The translations under genes and the position numbers were made by a program. A stretch of 62,735 nt of DNA from the NCBI RefSeq assembly GCF_902506575.1, contig NZ_LR732544.1, forward strand, positions 3,927,496-3,990,230. Direction: 5' to 3'. The notes beneath the pieces were generated by a model. It made no database searches. It saw only the letters and a program-made list of their open reading frames with translations, and was not told the DNA's origin. Below, piece by piece: positions 8,416 to 16,945 of the stretch. The DNA comes from Streptomyces mexicanus. Its GTDB lineage: Bacteria; Actinomycetota; Actinomycetes; Streptomycetales; Streptomycetaceae. The first letter of the stretch is position 1; the number at the start of each line of letters is the position of its first letter.

Positions 8416-9801
8416 CTACTTGATGCCCCGCCATCCCTCCGGGTCGACGCCACCGGGCACCGCCGCGTTCTCGTCGTACGGCTGCCGTGTGAACACGAAC
8501 GACCCGAGGTCCAGGTGGTCCACGGAGCCGTCCGGTCGGCGCACCGGCCGCAGCACCTCGCCGGCGTAGTACCCCTCCAGTCCCGTCCAGGTGCCGTCGC
8601 CGTTCGGACGGAACCTGGAGCGCCGACCGGGGCCGGACAGCGGCTCCAGGGAGAGCAGCCCGTCGGCGGTCAGCCGCAGGCCGAAGCCGTGCGTCCCCCA
8701 GTACCACTGCCCGGCCAGCTCCAGTACCGACGGATCGATGTCGCGCAGCGGTCGCCAGGGCTCCGGAATGCGCGGTTCGGCCTCGGCGACGATCCGGACG
8801 AGGTCCGCCCCCACCGCGACCACCGGCACACCGGACGTGCAGTTGGTCAGCACCACGGCGGCCACATCGTCGTCCACCGCGAGGGTGAGCGAGGCGAGAA
8901 AGCCCGGCAGGGATCCGGAGTGCCCCACCAGCAGCCGCTCGCCCGAACGCCGCAGCTCGAGCCCGAGGCCATAGGCGTACCCCGTCACCACGTCCGGCGC
9001 TGCGGGCGGGGCCGCCGGGGTCCGCATCTCGCGCACTGACTCGGCGCTCAGCACCCGTTCGTCGCCCCGGGCGAGGAAGGCCGCGAAGCGTGCCAGATCC
9101 CCGGTCGTGGACCAGAGCTGTCCTGCGGGGGCCATGAGGCCGAGGTCCTCGGTGGGTTCGGGCAGCAGCACGTCGGCCCAGGGGTGCACCGCCCAACCGC
9201 CTGCGTGCGGTGCCGTGGGGCGACCACTCGTACGGTCGAGCCCCAACGGCTCGAGCACTTCGCACCGCAGGACGTCTTCCCAGGGTGCGCCGCGCAGCTT
9301 CTCCACCAGGGCACCCAGCACGGTGTAGCCGGGATTCGAGTAGTGGAACCGCCGGCCGACCGGGTGCCGCAGCGGATCCTCGCCCAGGACGTCGGCCACC
9401 TCCGGCCGCAACGCGCCGGGGGTCCGCTCCCACCACGGTGCGGGGGACTCGGCGGCCAGGCCGCCCGTGTGCGCGAGCAGGTCGGCGATGGTGGCCTCCC
9501 CGGCACCGGTTCCCGGCAGATGCTTCTCCAGCGGGTCCCCCAGATCGATGACGCCCTCGTCACGCAGCCGCAGGACGAGCACGGCGGTGAAGGTCTTGGT
9601 GATCGAACCGATCCGGTACTGGGTGGTCTCGTCCGGGGCATGTCCGTCCACCGACGTGCGGGCGCCGTGCCAGACCGTCCGGCCGTCGCGTACGACGGCC
9701 GCGACGAGCGACGGCGTCCGCCCCTCGGCCTGGGCGACAGCGATCCGGTGCGACAGGGCCCGGCGGGTGCCGGGCAGCAGCTCATCCTGAGGTGATGTCA
9801 T
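8416..9801 (-). CDS. Serine hydrolase, class C beta-lactamase/esterase family
   Basis: Encodes 461 residues. The active-site motifs are present: S-x-x-K as SITK (Ser66, Lys69), the tyrosine motif YSN (Tyr154-Ser155-Asn156), and HSG (His294) in place of KTG. After the catalytic domain (about residues 10-345) a C-terminal beta-rich domain follows. The HSG form is common in esterases, D-aminopeptidases and peptidoglycan-related hydrolases rather than true resistance enzymes. There is no signal peptide or lipobox, so it is probably cytoplasmic and unlikely to confer penicillin resistance. Confidence 0.88.
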   Translation of the reverse strand: MTSPQDELLPGTRRALSHRIAVAQAEGRTPSLVAAVVRDGRTVWHGARTSVDGHAPDETTQYRIGSITKTFTAVLVLRLRDEGVIDLGDPLEKHLPGTGAGEATIADLLAHTGGLAAESPAPWWERTPGALRPEVADVLGEDPLRHPVGRRFHYSNPGYTVLGALVEKLRGAPWEDVLRCEVLEPLGLDRTSGRPTAPHAGGWAVHPWADVLLPEPTEDLGLMAPAGQLWSTTGDLARFAAFLARGDERVLSAESVREMRTPAAPPAAPDVVTGYAYGLGLELRRSGERLLVGHSGSLPGFLASLTLAVDDDVAAVVLTNCTSGVPVVAVGADLVRIVAEAEPRIPEPWRPLRDIDPSVLELAGQWYWGTHGFGLRLTADGLLSLEPLSGPGRRSRFRPNGDGTWTGLEGYYAGEVLRPVRRPDGSVDHLDLGSFVFTRQPYDENAAVPGGVDPEGWRGIK

Positions 9802-9899
9802 CCCCCCAGTCCATCGGGTGCGCCCGCACCCGTCGAGCCCATTTCACGGCCCCGCCCCGCCCGGGCGCACTGTTCCTGCCGGAGGGTGAGGGGCATCGG

Positions 9900-11375
9900 T
9901 CAGGTCTGCGCCATGTCGACGAACCGCGAGTAGTGGCCCTGGAAAGCGACCGTGATCGTCGCTGTGGGGCCGTTGCGGTGCTTGGCGACGATCAGGTCGG
10001 CCTCGCCGGCCCGGGGGGACTCCTTCTCGTAGGCGTCCTCGCGGTGCAGCAGGATGACCATGTCGGCGTCCTGCTCGATGGAGCCGGACTCACGCAGGTC
10101 CGAGACCATCGGCTTCTTGTCGGTGCGCTGCTCGGGGCCACGGTTGAGCTGGGAGAGCGCGATGACCGGGATCTCCAGCTCCTTGGCCAGCAGCTTGAGG
10201 TTCCGGGACATGTCCGAGACCTCCTGCTGACGGCTCTCGGCCCTCTTGGAGCCGCCCGACTGCATCAGCTGCAGGTAGTCGATGACGACCAGCTTGAGGT
10301 CGTTGCGCTGCTTCAGCCGCCGGCACTTGGCGCGGATCTCCATCATCGACAGGTTCGGGGAGTCGTCGATGTAGAGGGGGGCCGCCGAGACGTCCGGCAT
10401 GCGGCGGGCCAGCCGGGTCCAGTCGTCATCGGTCATCGTGCCCGAGCGCATGTGGTGCAGGGCGACGCGGGCCTCCGCGGACAGCAGCCGCATCGCGATC
10501 TCGTTGCGGCCCATCTCCAGCGAGAAGATGACGCTCGGCAGGTTGTGCTTGATCGCCGCCGTCCGCGCGAAGTCCAGCGCGAGGGTGGACTTGCCCATCG
10601 CGGGGCGGGCGGCGATGACGATCATCTGACCGGGGTGCAGGCCGTTGGTGAGCGAGTCGAAGTCGGTGAAGCCCGTGGGCACGCCGGTCATCTCACCGCT
10701 GCGCGAGCCGATCGCCTCGATCTCGTCGAGGGCGCCCTCCATGATGTCGCCGAGCGGGAGATAGTCCTCGCTGGTGCGCTGTTCGGTGACCGCGTAGATC
10801 TCGGCCTGGGCGCGGTTGACGATCTCGTCGACGTCGTCGTCGGCGGCGTATCCCATCTGCGTGATCCGTGTGCCGGCCTCGACCAGGCGGCGCAGGACCG
10901 CCCGGTCGTGCACGATCTCCGCGTAGTAGGCGGCGTTGGCCGCCGTGGGCACGGTCTGCACCAGGGAGTGCAGGTAGGAGGCGCCGCCCACGCGGTTGAT
11001 CTCGCCGCGCTTGGTCAGCTCGGCGGCGATGGTGATGGGGTCGGCGGGCTCGCCCTTGGCGTAGACGTCGAGGATGGCCTGGTAGATCGTCTCGTGGGCG
11101 GGTTTGTAGAAGTCGTGGCCCTTGAGGATCTCCACGACGTCGGCGATGGCCTCCTTGGACAGCAGCATGCCGCCGAGGACCGACTGTTCCGCCTCGAGAT
11201 CCTGCGGGGGGACACGCTCGAACGACGAGCCGGCGCCGTCCCATCGGTCGTCGTCCCGGCCGCGCTCGTGCTGTTCGTCCCGGCGGGGCGCGTCGGGGCG
11301 CCGACGGGAGGCGGGCAGACGATCACTGGGTCCGCTGTCGGCCCACGGGTCGTCCAAGGGCTCGGAAATGCTCAC
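9900..11375 (-). CDS. dnaB: Replicative DNA helicase DnaB
   Basis: Encodes 491 residues of the hexameric fork helicase. After a charged, poorly conserved N-terminal extension of about 52 residues comes the N-terminal domain (VPPQDLEAEQSVLGGMLL onward), then the RecA-like motor. Walker A is ARPAMGKST (about residues 256-264) and Walker B is LVVIDYLQLM (Asp at about 366). GPEQRTDKKPMVSDLRESG and RNGPTATI are also typical. The GTG at 11375 is chosen for the GGGAGGAGG ribosome site upstream. There is no intein, unlike in many mycobacteria. The region upstream carries several DnaA boxes. Confidence 0.96.
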   Translation of the reverse strand: MSISEPLDDPWADSGPSDRLPASRRRPDAPRRDEQHERGRDDDRWDGAGSSFERVPPQDLEAEQSVLGGMLLSKEAIADVVEILKGHDFYKPAHETIYQAILDVYAKGEPADPITIAAELTKRGEINRVGGASYLHSLVQTVPTAANAAYYAEIVHDRAVLRRLVEAGTRITQMGYAADDDVDEIVNRAQAEIYAVTEQRTSEDYLPLGDIMEGALDEIEAIGSRSGEMTGVPTGFTDFDSLTNGLHPGQMIVIAARPAMGKSTLALDFARTAAIKHNLPSVIFSLEMGRNEIAMRLLSAEARVALHHMRSGTMTDDDWTRLARRMPDVSAAPLYIDDSPNLSMMEIRAKCRRLKQRNDLKLVVIDYLQLMQSGGSKRAESRQQEVSDMSRNLKLLAKELEIPVIALSQLNRGPEQRTDKKPMVSDLRESGSIEQDADMVILLHREDAYEKESPRAGEADLIVAKHRNGPTATITVAFQGHYSRFVDMAQT

Positions 11376-11558
11376 CGAGCGGCCTCCTCCCGTCCGCCGA
11401 GCGGACCTCGCCGTGCGTCTTCTTTCTACGCCACGGCACTGACAGATCGAGAAGCCCGGCTCCGGTTCCGCGGCGTCCTTTTGTACGGGTTCGGAAGCCG
11501 GTCCGACGGAGCGGGCGCCGGACCACGGTAGGCCCCCGGGCACCGTCAGCCAATCTGG

Positions 11559-11821
11559 TTATCCACAGGCCATGTGGACGAGCGGCCGGATGCTGTGGAC
11601 AACTCCGCGAAACCTGTGCACGACTCGGTGGACAGCCCTGTGAACAAGCCCTCGACCCTTCCACGAACACCGCGTTGACCTGCGCCTTTCCCATCCACGG
11701 GCTGTGCAGAAGAAAAACTTCCCCAGTCAGCCCAAGATCACTTCGAACGGTGCGCACAAGTGCACAGCACGAGACCATAAGTAAGGAACGCAATGACTTT
11801 GCATCCCTTACCTGTGGATGA
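11559..11821. promoter_or_regulatory. DnaA-box cluster between dnaB and the MATE gene
   Basis: The 460-bp gap 11376-11835 holds two perfect boxes, TTATCCACA (11559-11567, plus) and TTGTCCACA (11594-11602, minus), plus one-mismatch copies at 11639-11647 (minus strand TTGTTCACA) and 11813-11821 (minus strand TCATCCACA). A DnaA role in dnaB control or DnaA titration is inferred. The rest of the gap shows no gene. Confidence 0.7.
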
Positions 11822-11828
11822 TTAGATT
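11799..11828 (+). promoter_or_regulatory. Candidate promoter for the MATE gene
   Basis: TTGCAT (11799-11804) and TAGATT (11823-11828) are 18 bp apart. Transcription would start close to the ATG at 11836, suggesting a leaderless message. The spacer overlaps the last DnaA-box-like site. Confidence 0.4.
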
Positions 11829-11835
11829 GATGCTC

Positions 11836-13173
11836 ATGACACAGGCCCCCGCACACCCTGCGGCCACCCGGCGCCGGCACGACCGAGAGATCATCGCGCT
11901 GGCCGTCCCGGCCTTCGGCGCCCTCGTCGCCGAGCCGCTCTTCGTGATGGCCGACAGTGCGATCGTCGGCCACCTCGGCACGGCACAGCTCGCCGGACTC
12001 GGTGTCGCGTCGGCCCTGCTGACCACCGCGGTCAGCGTCTTCGTCTTCCTCGCCTACGCCACCACGGCCGCCGTGGCCCGACGCGTCGGCGCGGGCGACC
12101 TCCAGGCCGCCATCCGCCAGGGCATGGACGGCATCTGGCTGGCCCTGCTGCTCGGTGCCGCCGTCATCGCGGTCTTCCTCCCCACCGCTCCCGCCCTGGT
12201 GGACCTCTTCGGCGCCTCGCACACCGCCGCCCCGTACGCCACGACGTATCTACGCATCTCCGCTCTGGGGATCCCGGCCATGCTCGTCGTCCTGGCCGCC
12301 ACCGGTGTCCTGCGGGGGCTGCAGGACACCAGGACTCCGCTCGCGGTCGCCGTCGCGGGGTTCGTCGCCAACGCCGCGCTCAACGCGGGCCTGGTCTACG
12401 GCGCCGGACTCGGTATCGCGGGCTCCGCCTGGGGAACCGTGATCGCCCAGTGCGGCATGGCGGCCGTCTACCTCACGGTCGTCGTGCGGGGGGCCCGGAG
12501 GCACGGTGCCTCGCTGCGCCCTGACGCCGCCGGTATCAAGGCGTCCGCACAGGCCGGTGTTCCCCTGCTCGTGCGGACACTCTCCCTGCGGGCCATCCTG
12601 ATGATCGCCACGGCCGTCGCGGCGCGTCTCGGCGACGCCGACATCGCCGCCCACCAGATCATCCTGTCCCTGTGGAGCCTGCTCGCCTTCGCTCTGGACG
12701 CCATCGCCATCGCCGGACAGGCGATCATCGGCCGTTGTCTGGGCGCCGAGGACGCCGAGGGTGCCCGGGCGGCCTGCCGTCGTATGGTCCAGTGGGGCGT
12801 GGCGGTCGGCGTGGTTCTCGGGCTGCTCGTGATCGTCACGCGTCCGGTGTTCCTGCCCCTGTTCACCGATGACTCCGCCGTCAGGACCACGGCCCTGCCG
12901 GCCTTGCTGATGGTGGCCCTGTCCCAGCCGATCTGCGGGATCGTCTACGTCCTCGACGGCGTGCTCATGGGCGCGGGCGACGGCCCCTATCTGGCCGGGG
13001 CGATGCTGATCACCTTGGCGGTCTTCGTCCCGGCCGCGCTGGCGGTGCCCCGCCTCGGCGGAGGGCTGACCGCTCTCTGGGCAGCCATGACGCTCATGAT
13101 GGCCGTGCGCTTGGTGACGCTGTGGCTGCGGTCTCGTTCAGGCCGGTGGCTGGTGACGGGGGCGACGCGCTGA
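11836..13173 (+). CDS. MATE-family multidrug/cation exporter
   Basis: Encodes 445 residues with about twelve membrane helices in two pseudo-symmetric halves. Family landmarks are IIALAVPAFGALVAEPLFVMADSA in the first helix, VGHLGTAQLAGLGVASAL, and GVLRGLQDTRTPL at about residue 155. It would export organic cations or metabolites by H+ or Na+ antiport. The in-frame ATG two codons earlier is possible. No ribosome site is seen, which fits the leaderless promoter proposed upstream. It converges on the rplI operon terminator. Confidence 0.9.
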   Translation: MTQAPAHPAATRRRHDREIIALAVPAFGALVAEPLFVMADSAIVGHLGTAQLAGLGVASALLTTAVSVFVFLAYATTAAVARRVGAGDLQAAIRQGMDGIWLALLLGAAVIAVFLPTAPALVDLFGASHTAAPYATTYLRISALGIPAMLVVLAATGVLRGLQDTRTPLAVAVAGFVANAALNAGLVYGAGLGIAGSAWGTVIAQCGMAAVYLTVVVRGARRHGASLRPDAAGIKASAQAGVPLLVRTLSLRAILMIATAVAARLGDADIAAHQIILSLWSLLAFALDAIAIAGQAIIGRCLGAEDAEGARAACRRMVQWGVAVGVVLGLLVIVTRPVFLPLFTDDSAVRTTALPALLMVALSQPICGIVYVLDGVLMGAGDGPYLAGAMLITLAVFVPAALAVPRLGGGLTALWAAMTLMMAVRLVTLWLRSRSGRWLVTGATR

Positions 13174-13205
13174 GCGACGCACGGCCACGCCCGCACAGGG
13201 GCGTC

Positions 13206-13219
13206 GTTTCACGTGAAAC
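13206..13219. other. parS centromere site
   Basis: A perfect GTTTCACGTGAAAC between the convergent MATE and rplI genes, 13 bp before the shared terminator hairpin. Confidence 0.93.
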
Positions 13220-13232
13220 GCTCCGCGGAACC

Positions 13233-13271
13233 GGGAAGGGGCCGTACCCGGAACAGGTACGGCCCCTTCCC
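13233..13271. terminator. Bidirectional terminator of the rpsF operon and MATE gene
   Basis: Perfect 16-bp arms (13233-13248 and 13256-13271) enclose a 7-nt loop, 24 bp beyond the rplI stop. It is positioned to end both convergent transcripts. Confidence 0.88.
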
Positions 13272-13295
13272 AGCTGACGCTGACGAACGCGACGA

Positions 13296-13742
13296 TCAGG
13301 CCGCGACGACCTCGATGTTGACCTTGGCGGCAACCTCGGGGTGCAGACGCACGGACGTCTCGTGGGCGCCCAGGGTCTTGATCGGCGCACCCAGCTCGAT
13401 GCGACGCTTGTCGACCTGGGGACCGCCGGCGTCCTTGATCGCGGAGGCGATGTCGGCCGGGGTGACGGAACCGAAGAGACGACCGGAGTCGCCGGAGCGG
13501 ACGGCCAGACGGACCTTCACACCCTCGAGCTGGGCCTTGATCTGGTTGGCCTGCTCGATGGTCTGGATCTCGTGGATCTTGCGAGCACGACGGATCTGCT
13601 CGACGTCCTTCTCGCCACCCTTGGTCCAGCGGATCGCGAACTTCCGCGGGATCAGGTAGTTGCGAGCGTAGCCGTCCTTGACGTCGACGACGTCGCCCGC
13701 GGCGCCGAGGCCGGAGACCTCGTGGGTAAGGATGATCTTCAT
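13296..13742 (-). CDS. rplI: 50S ribosomal protein L9
   Basis: Encodes 148 residues. The signature [32 protein letters not shown] is split here as [19 protein letters not shown] and [11 protein letters not shown] at the N-terminus. A long linking helix and the C-terminal domain ([15 protein letters not shown]) follow. L9 binds 23S rRNA near the L1 stalk. It is the last gene of rpsF-ssb-rpsR-rplI. Confidence 0.98.
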   Translation of the reverse strand: MKIILTHEVSGLGAAGDVVDVKDGYARNYLIPRKFAIRWTKGGEKDVEQIRRARKIHEIQTIEQANQIKAQLEGVKVRLAVRSGDSGRLFGSVTPADIASAIKDAGGPQVDKRRIELGAPIKTLGAHETSVRLHPEVAAKVNIEVVAA

Positions 13743-13760
13743 GAGTGGCTCACCCTTCCC

Positions 13761-13997
13761 TTAGCGCGCAGTGGAGGTGTAGGGCAGCAGCGCCATCTCA
13801 CGGCTGTTCTTCACGGCCGTGGCGACGTCACGCTGGTGCTGCGTGCAGTTGCCGGTCACGCGGCGGGCACGGATCTTGCCGCGGTCGGAAATGAACTTCC
13901 GCAGCATGTTCGTGTCCTTGTAGTCCACGTACGTGACCTTGTCCTTGCAGAAAGCGCAGACCTTCTTCTTAGGCTTGCGCACAGGCGGCTTCGCCAT
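13761..13997 (-). CDS. rpsR: 30S ribosomal protein S18, cysteine-containing form
   Basis: Encodes 78 residues, with the S18 core [20 protein letters not shown] and a [20 protein letters not shown] tail. A CAFC pair near the N-terminus and a later CTQH give a potential zinc site. Streptomyces usually keep a second, zinc-free S18 made under zinc limitation; this origin-linked copy is the zinc-binding paralogue. It lies 18 bp upstream of rplI. Confidence 0.97.
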   Translation of the reverse strand: MAKPPVRKPKKKVCAFCKDKVTYVDYKDTNMLRKFISDRGKIRARRVTGNCTQHQRDVATAVKNSREMALLPYTSTAR

Positions 13998-14077
13998 GGT
14001 GTTTCTCCTGTGTGATCAAGAAGTTCGGGTAACGACCCGCCTTCGCCTCGCTCCGGCCCGAAGGACCGGCGCGACGC

Positions 14078-14641
14078 CTAGAAGGGGGGCTCGTCCGAGT
14101 AGCCGCCACCGCCGCCGGAGCCGCCGCCCCAGCCGCCGCCCTGGTTGCCACCGGCGGGAGCGCCGGTCGCCCACGGGTCGTCACCGGGTGCGCCGCCCTG
14201 CTGGCCGCCGCCGGGGCCGCCGCCCCAGCCACCGCCACCGCCCTGGCCGCCGCCGTAGCCGCCCTGGCCACCGCGGCCGCTGGTCTTGGTGACCTTGGCC
14301 GTGGCGTTGCGCAGGCTGGCGCCGACTTCCTCGACGTCCAGCTCGTAGGCCGTGCGCTTGATGCCCTCACGGTCCTCGTAGGACCGCTGCTTCAGCCGGC
14401 CCTGCACGATGACGCGCATGCCTCGCTGGAGCGACTCGGCGACGTTCTCCGCCGCCTGACGCCAGACCGAGCAGGTCAGGAAGAGGCTCTCGCCGTCCTT
14501 CCACTCGTTCGTCTGGCGGTCGAAGGTGCGGGGCGTGGACGCGACGCGGAACTTCGCGACCGCCGCACCCGAGGGGGTGAAGCGCAGCTCGGGGTCGTCG
14601 ACAAGATTGCCGATGACCGTGATGACGGTCTCGCCTGCCAT
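14078..14641 (-). CDS. ssb: Single-stranded DNA-binding protein
   Basis: Encodes 187 residues. The OB fold occupies about residues 1-112 ([19 protein letters not shown] through [13 protein letters not shown]). A low-complexity Gly/Gln-rich linker follows, then the acidic partner-binding tip DEPPF that recruits replication and repair proteins. The tail matches the major Streptomyces SsbA rather than the short SsbB. It is co-transcribed with rpsF, rpsR and rplI. Confidence 0.96.
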   Translation of the reverse strand: MAGETVITVIGNLVDDPELRFTPSGAAVAKFRVASTPRTFDRQTNEWKDGESLFLTCSVWRQAAENVAESLQRGMRVIVQGRLKQRSYEDREGIKRTAYELDVEEVGASLRNATAKVTKTSGRGGQGGYGGGQGGGGGWGGGPGGGQQGGAPGDDPWATGAPAGGNQGGGWGGGSGGGGGYSDEPPF

Positions 14642-14714
14642 GGGGTACCTCTCGGCGGGTGTGCTGGCTGCTGGTGCTGCTACTCGAATCCCGAGACCGG
14701 CTGAGCGGAAGGGC

Positions 14715-15005
14715 TCAGTGGGTCTCGGGGCGGAGGACCTTGGTCCGGAGGACCGACTCGTTCAGGTTCATCTGGCGGTCGAGCTCCTTGACGACCGCAG
14801 GCTCGGCCTGCAGGTCGATGACCGAGTAGATGCCCTCGGGCTTCTTCTTGATCTCGTACGCGAGACGACGACGGCCCCAGGTGTCGACCTTCTCGACCTT
14901 TCCGCCACCGTCACGGACGACGGAAAGGAAGTTCTCGATCAGCGGGGAGACAGCGCGCTCCTCGAGATCGGGGTCGAGGATGACCATCACCTCGTAGTGA
15001 CGCAT
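14715..15005 (-). CDS. rpsF: 30S ribosomal protein S6
   Basis: Encodes 96 residues: [16 protein letters not shown] at the start, then [18 protein letters not shown] and the C-terminal [16 protein letters not shown]6 pairs with S18 on the small subunit, matching the rpsR gene in the same operon. The ATG at 15005 has an ideal AAAGGAGGTGGG ribosome site. It is the first gene of the operon. Confidence 0.97.
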   Translation of the reverse strand: MRHYEVMVILDPDLEERAVSPLIENFLSVVRDGGGKVEKVDTWGRRRLAYEIKKKPEGIYSVIDLQAEPAVVKELDRQMNLNESVLRTKVLRPETH

Positions 15006-15159
15006 GTGGAACCCACCTCCTTTGGACTCAGCGGCCACGGTCGTTCCGTGGCAGGAGGGTTGTGATGCGTTGGCACCGATGTCACCGAGTAAACCAGGCC
15101 CCACTGACAAAGGGGCCCACTCGGCCGAACCGGCCGACGGGCATCAGTGCAGAAGCTAC

Positions 15160-15189
15160 AGACTACCCGGCGACCGCCGTACGGTTGAA
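15160..15189 (-). promoter_or_regulatory. Candidate promoter of the rpsF operon
   Basis: On the minus strand TTCAAC (complement of 15184-15189) is followed after 18 bp by TAGTCT (complement of 15160-15165). This gives a 5' leader of about 145 nt before rpsF. A weak plus-strand pair, TTGAAA (15185-15190) and CAATCT (15209-15214), may serve the divergent gene at 15270. Confidence 0.4.
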
Positions 15190-15269
15190 ATCCGGTCTTC
15201 AGGGGACACAATCTGTACACATCGGGTGGTGCAGGACGAAAGCCAGTGCCTTCCACAGGAGGTCCCGCA

Positions 15270-15590
15270 ATGGCACAGATGATGCGACCCACCAAGCCCA
15301 ACAGCGGCCTGCTGGCCACCGACGGAAGGCCGCACCCGCTGCAGGACACGCTGCTGGCCGTCACCGCGATCCTCGGCCTGGTCTCCATCGTCACCGCCGG
15401 CTTCCCGAGCCTCCACCTCCTGACCGCCTGCACAGGATTCGTCGGAGTCGTGGCCGGCGGGTACGGTCAGTTCGTCTCGGAGACCACGCGTGAGCGCTTC
15501 GGCCTGATTCTCGGGCTCGGCGCCTCCGCGATCGGTCTCTACTTCGGTCTCGCCCACAGCCCGGCCGTCTCAGGGTTCGTCGGCGGCTGA
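15270..15590 (+). CDS. Small two-helix membrane protein of unknown function
   Basis: Encodes 106 residues. A soluble start (MAQMMRPTKPNSGLLATDGR) precedes hydrophobic segments at about residues 25-43, 48-64 and 75-94. AGGAGG lies 6-12 bp before the ATG at 15270. Comparable small proteins sit between rpsF and the femX gene in Streptomyces. I do not recognise a domain. Confidence 0.75.
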   Translation: MAQMMRPTKPNSGLLATDGRPHPLQDTLLAVTAILGLVSIVTAGFPSLHLLTACTGFVGVVAGGYGQFVSETTRERFGLILGLGASAIGLYFGLAHSPAVSGFVGG

Positions 15591-15739
15591 GGTATCCGCT
15601 CCCTCTGCGGCGCCCGGCGCTCCTCGGCAGGGCCGGATGGCCTAGGCCCGGACGGGCCGCATCCTTGGCGCAGTAGGCTTCGGCGCGAGAGCCGGAGCCC
15701 CTGACCCAAGGGGACACGCCAGCCCGAGGAGCGCCCCGA

Positions 15740-16861
15740 ATGAGCCTGACCCTGAGGACCATCAGTCGAGAGCAGCATCTGGCCTACATCCAGAGCCTGC
15801 CGGCGGCGAGCCACATGCAGGTCCCGGCCTGGGCTGACGTCAAGGCGGAGTGGCGCTCGGAGAACCTCGGGTGGTTCGACGAGCGCACGGGCGAACTGGT
15901 GGGCGCCGGCCTCGTCCTCTACCGGCAGCTTCCCAAGATCAAGCGCTATCTGGCCTACCTGCCCGAGGGCCCGGTCATCAACTGGTTCGCGCCGAACCTC
16001 GACGACTGGATCCAGCCGATGCTGGCGCACCTGAAGCGGCAGGGCGCCTTCTCGGTGAAGATGGGCCCGCCGGTGATCATCCGCCGCTGGAACGCGGAGA
16101 CCATCAAGAAGGGCATCCAGGACGCCGACGTCAAGCGCCTGCGGGACCTGGAGGCCGACTTCATCGAGCCCCGCGCCTTCGAGGTCGCCGACAAGCTGCG
16201 CCGCATGGGCTGGCAGCAGGGCGAGGACGGGGGCGCCGGGTTCGGCGACGTCCAGCCGCGCTACGTCTTCCAGGTGCCGCTGGCGGGCCGCTCCCTGGAA
16301 GAGGTGCACAAGAACTTCAACCAGCTGTGGCGCCGCAACATCAAGAAGGCCGAGAAGGCCGGCGTCGAGGTCGTCCAGGGCGGCTACTACGACCTGGAGG
16401 AATGGCAGCGGCTGTACGAGATCACGGCCGTGCGCGACCACTTCCGGCCGCGTCCGCTGTCGTACTTCCAGCGCATGTGGACGGCGCTGAACACCGAGGA
16501 CCCCAACCGCATGCGGCTGTACTTCGCACGGCACAACGGCGTGAACCTGGCCGCGGCGACGATGCTGGTCGTCGGCGGGCACGTGTGGTACTCCTACGGC
16601 GCCTCCGACAACATCGGCCGCGAGGTCCGGCCCTCGAACGCGATGCAGTGGCGGATGCTGCGCGACGCCTACGCGCTCGGCGCCACCGTCTACGACCTGC
16701 GCGGCATCTCCGACTCGCTGGACGAGTCCGACCACCTCTTCGGTCTGATCCAGTTCAAGGTCGGCACCGGCGGTCAGGCCGCCGAGTACCTGGGCGAGTG
16801 GGACTTCCCGCTGAACAAGCTGCTCCACAAGGCCCTCGACATCTACATGTCGCGCCGCTGA
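15740..16861 (+). CDS. femX: FemX-like Lipid II amino-acyl transferase (FemABX family)
   Basis: Encodes 373 residues forming the two-GNAT-fold FemABX enzyme. Landmarks are HMQVPAWADVKAEWRSENLG, KRYLAYLPEGPVINW, FNQLWRRNIKKAEKAGVEV, and WYSYGASDNIGREVRPSNAM near the C-terminus. In Streptomyces the origin-linked FemX adds the first glycine of the interpeptide bridge to Lipid II, using glycyl-tRNA; the vancomycin-cluster VanK is a paralogue. The coiled-coil arm of staphylococcal FemA is absent, as in other actinobacteria. It is followed at 84 bp by the racemase-like gene, probably in one transcript. Confidence 0.88.
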   Translation: MSLTLRTISREQHLAYIQSLPAASHMQVPAWADVKAEWRSENLGWFDERTGELVGAGLVLYRQLPKIKRYLAYLPEGPVINWFAPNLDDWIQPMLAHLKRQGAFSVKMGPPVIIRRWNAETIKKGIQDADVKRLRDLEADFIEPRAFEVADKLRRMGWQQGEDGGAGFGDVQPRYVFQVPLAGRSLEEVHKNFNQLWRRNIKKAEKAGVEVVQGGYYDLEEWQRLYEITAVRDHFRPRPLSYFQRMWTALNTEDPNRMRLYFARHNGVNLAAATMLVVGGHVWYSYGASDNIGREVRPSNAMQWRMLRDAYALGATVYDLRGISDSLDESDHLFGLIQFKVGTGGQAAEYLGEWDFPLNKLLHKALDIYMSRR

Positions 16862-16945
16862 CCTCGGCGTTCCCCACGTCGACTTCGTCGACCTCTTCCC
16901 TACTTCTGATCCACCGCAGCCACGAGAAAGGTTCCGGGTCCGGCC

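Noticed and set aside
8416..9801. Beta-lactamase-like gene as an antibiotic-resistance determinant
   Set aside because: There is no signal peptide, HSG replaces KTG, and an extra C-terminal domain points to a cytoplasmic serine hydrolase.
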